From positions 1 through 5,620 of the forward strand of contig JASHOI010000236.1 in the NCBI GenBank assembly GCA_030041195.1: a stretch of DNA of 5,620 nucleotides. Reading direction: 5' to 3'. The notes beneath the pieces are model-generated. The model saw only the letters and a program-made list of their open reading frames with translations. It did no database searches and had not been told where the DNA came from. This document shows, piece by piece, positions 4,152-5,620 of the stretch. A program made the position numbers and the translations under genes. Source of the DNA: Streptosporangiaceae bacterium (GTDB lineage Bacteria > Actinomycetota > Actinomycetes > Streptosporangiales > Streptosporangiaceae). Each line of letters starts with the position of its first letter. Within the stretch, counting starts at the first letter, position 1.

Positions 4152-5030
4152 TTGGATAAGGTCACAGGTTCTCTCGGGCCGCGGCGCGCTATCGCGGCCG
4201 CACTGAGGCAGCTCCGAGAGGAGTCTGAGAAGCCTCTGAATGAGGTTGCCAACGACCTGATGATCTCGACGAGCAAGCTGTCTCGGCTTGAAAACGCACA
4301 GGGTAAACCACAGCCGCGAGATATCAAGGACCTCATCCTCTATTACGGGATACAAGACGCACCGCTGGCTGCAAGCCTGCGGCGATGGGCGGCAGCTGCG
4401 CAGCGCCCCGGATGGTGGACCGATTTCGACGACAATGTCCTCGGAGGAGGGCTGGACGCGCACCTTGCCTATGAGACGGATGCCACGGTCGAGAGGACCT
4501 ACGCGCTGCCGTTCGTGCCGGATCTACTACAGACCACGGAATATGCGCGAGCAATCTTCCGGCACATGGAGCATCGCTCAGAGGCTGAGATCGATCCGCT
4601 GCTGGCGATTCTGCTACGGCGCCAGGAAGCCCTGCGCAGCCGTGAGCATTTGGAGCCGCTGCAGCTTATAGCTGTTACACACGAATCGGCTTTAAGACAG
4701 GCTGTCGGCTCATCCTGGATATTGCGGAATCAGCTGGATGCGCTCGTTGAGCGTTCGTCGGTTCCGAATGTTAGCTTGCATGTCCTGCCGTTCGCCGCCA
4801 GCCCCGTATTCACGATGACCTGTATGTATGCTCATTTTGACTACGAGGATTACGTCGAAGGGGGCGTCGTCCATATAGAGACCCACGCCGGATTCTGGAG
4901 CGTTGACGATCCTGCCACAGTGGAACGATACCGAACAGCGCACGACGCTCTAGTCAGAGCCTCGTTGAATGAGGATGATTCGCGTGAGCTCATACTCTCT
5001 GTCCGCAAGAGCTTGCCTGATGGCACGTGA
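4152..5030 (+). CDS. XRE-family HTH regulator with DUF5753 domain, 292 aa, without a DUF397 partner
   Basis: A second cytoplasmic regulator of the WhiJ/Scr1-like type, clearly diverged from regulator 1. Residues about 11-67 form the helix-turn-helix, with recognition helix STSKLSRLENAQ (39-50). DUF5753 follows, with WW at 88-89, FVPDLLQT (121-128; most relatives have VPGLLQT) and YARA (131-134), then RRQEALR, a VSLHVLPF strand and a DYEDYVEGG stretch near the end. TTG at 4152 is the only usable start ahead of the HTH and has GGGACAGG (4139-4146) five bases upstream. Third-position GC is lower than in the dipeptidase. The next gene, 61 bases on in the same direction, encodes a two-helix membrane protein rather than DUF397. 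Regulation is probably through the dyads between 3824 and 4126 (inference). Confidence 0.92.
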   Translation: MDKVTGSLGPRRAIAAALRQLREESEKPLNEVANDLMISTSKLSRLENAQGKPQPRDIKDLILYYGIQDAPLAASLRRWAAAAQRPGWWTDFDDNVLGGGLDAHLAYETDATVERTYALPFVPDLLQTTEYARAIFRHMEHRSEAEIDPLLAILLRRQEALRSREHLEPLQLIAVTHESALRQAVGSSWILRNQLDALVERSSVPNVSLHVLPFAASPVFTMTCMYAHFDYEDYVEGGVVHIETHAGFWSVDDPATVERYRTAHDALVRASLNEDDSRELILSVRKSLPDGT

Positions 5031-5042
5031 AGGCAGGCCCAT

Positions 5043-5068
5043 GGCCAATCTGGGGGTTTGGCCAATCT
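5043..5068. repeat. Direct repeat GGCCAATCT between regulator 2 and the membrane gene
   Basis: GGCCAATCT occurs at 5043-5051 and 5060-5068, a 17-base period. The second copy sits in a perfect palindrome TTGGCCAA (5058-5065), and the first in a near copy (ATGGCCAA). The pair ends 23 bases ahead of the membrane gene ATG, so it could regulate that gene separately. A chance repeat is possible at this length. Confidence 0.28.
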
Positions 5069-5091
5069 CCTGATTCTGACCGGAGGCCCTC

Positions 5092-5595
5092 ATGGGTCGG
5101 ATGTGGCATAAAACAAGGCACGACGTAGCAGATAGCGCAAAATATGAAGAATTAGGCCAGGTGCTTGGGAGTGGCAGGAAGGCAGCATCTGCCTGGGAGT
5201 CTCTGGACCAGTACCCCACCGCCAACATGCAAGACTTCGTCCGCGGCCTGATATCAGATGCGACCAAAAATGACGATGCGCTAAGGTTGCATCTCAAGCT
5301 ATTCAAGTTTGCGCGCTCAACAGCTTTGGCTGTGATCGCGGCAGCCCTCATTGCCTCGCTGATATTCGGGGCAGGCGTCGCCCTTGTGGTTGCAGTTGCT
5401 GGCGGACATGCAGCGGTGACGATTAGCATCGGCGCCAGTGGGAGCGCAACTTTCGTTGTAACCGCAGGTGTCCTATGCCGACGCTACGTCAAGTCCGCCC
5501 TAACCGCTTTGTCCGGAAAGGATCCGCACCACACAACCACCGGCCCGAAAGGGCCATACGAAGATGCGAACCAGCGAACGGCTGCGCGACAATAG
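5092..5595 (+). CDS. Two-helix membrane protein of unknown function, 167 aa, downstream of regulator 2
   Basis: No confident family match. A soluble N-terminal part (1-73) precedes a hydrophobic hairpin: segment 1 at about 76-103 and segment 2 at about 107-128, joined by a few residues around GGH. Positive residues before segment 1 (K69, K72, R75) and after segment 2 (R130, R131, K134) suggest both ends are cytoplasmic. The tail (141-167) is polar and rich in Thr, Pro, Lys and Arg. The ATG at 5092 has GGAGG (5082-5086) five bases upstream, the clearest ribosome binding site in the window. Codon use is less GC-biased than in the dipeptidase, especially over the first 50 codons. It lies where a DUF397 gene would be expected, so a product controlled by or acting with regulator 2 is a reasonable inference. 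The layout loosely recalls two-helix modules in actinobacterial conflict proteins, an impression only. Confidence 0.75.
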   Translation: MGRMWHKTRHDVADSAKYEELGQVLGSGRKAASAWESLDQYPTANMQDFVRGLISDATKNDDALRLHLKLFKFARSTALAVIAAALIASLIFGAGVALVVAVAGGHAAVTISIGASGSATFVVTAGVLCRRYVKSALTALSGKDPHHTTTGPKGPYEDANQRTAARQ

Positions 5596-5620
5596 GAACT
5601 TCGAACGTGACGTCTCTTAC

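Noticed and set aside
3712..4206. Overlapping frames at 3712-4206 and 3719-3964 as genes
   Set aside because: No ribosome binding site and no recognisable domain. The first runs into the regulator 2 HTH in another frame. The second has some GC3 bias and could be a relic, but this is too weak to annotate.
2067..4463. A 798-codon open frame on the minus strand opposite the dipeptidase
   Set aside because: It is the usual antisense shadow of a very GC-biased gene: its product is rich in Arg, Gly and His with no recognisable domain, and it runs across the ends of three well-supported plus-strand genes.

Overview
The window looks like chromosomal DNA from a high-GC, probably filamentous actinomycete. 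The main evidence is a helix-turn-helix/DUF5753 regulator followed directly by a DUF397 protein, a pairing very abundant in Streptomyces, Frankia, Actinomadura and relatives (the WhiJ/AbaA-like and Scr1/Scr2-like paralogues). Strong G/C third-position bias in the dipeptidase gene and frequent GTG/TTG starts agree. The genus cannot be told from this sequence.

Layout. Bases 11-85 hold a complete tRNA with an ACG (Arg) anticodon and an encoded CCA. Eight bases later (94-163) a second tRNA-shaped element has perfect acceptor, anticodon and T stems but a collapsed D-arm; its anticodon reads CCG (Arg). A large dyad (198-246) separates these from a convergent minus-strand gene for a 61-residue hydrophobic protein (260-445). 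Bases 446-997 carry no convincing gene. They do hold a 12-bp hairpin with a T-run (616-650), and a candidate promoter bracketed by 12-13 bp palindromes just ahead of the first regulator. Regulator 1 (998-1840, XRE HTH + DUF5753) overlaps a DUF397 gene (1840-2136) by one base. After a hairpin-rich gap comes an M20-family dipeptidase (2319-3701) with all expected metal-site residues and much stronger GC3 bias than its neighbours. Bases 3702-4151 lack a convincing gene but are rich in perfect palindromes, including two identical 11-bp copies. Regulator 2 (4152-5030, XRE HTH + DUF5753, TTG start) follows; instead of a DUF397 partner it has a 167-residue protein with two membrane segments (5092-5595) behind a strong ribosome binding site.

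How it fits together. Regulator 1 and DUF397 form a conventional co-translated pair, probably autoregulated through the palindromes upstream. Regulator 2 seems to be a variant of the same module in which a membrane hairpin protein takes the DUF397 position; this is the most interesting arrangement here, though unproven. The dipeptidase is a housekeeping-like enzyme between the two modules with no visible functional tie to them. The lower-GC regulators and tRNA-adjacent position suggest an accessory region, but no integrase, att duplication or transposon is visible.
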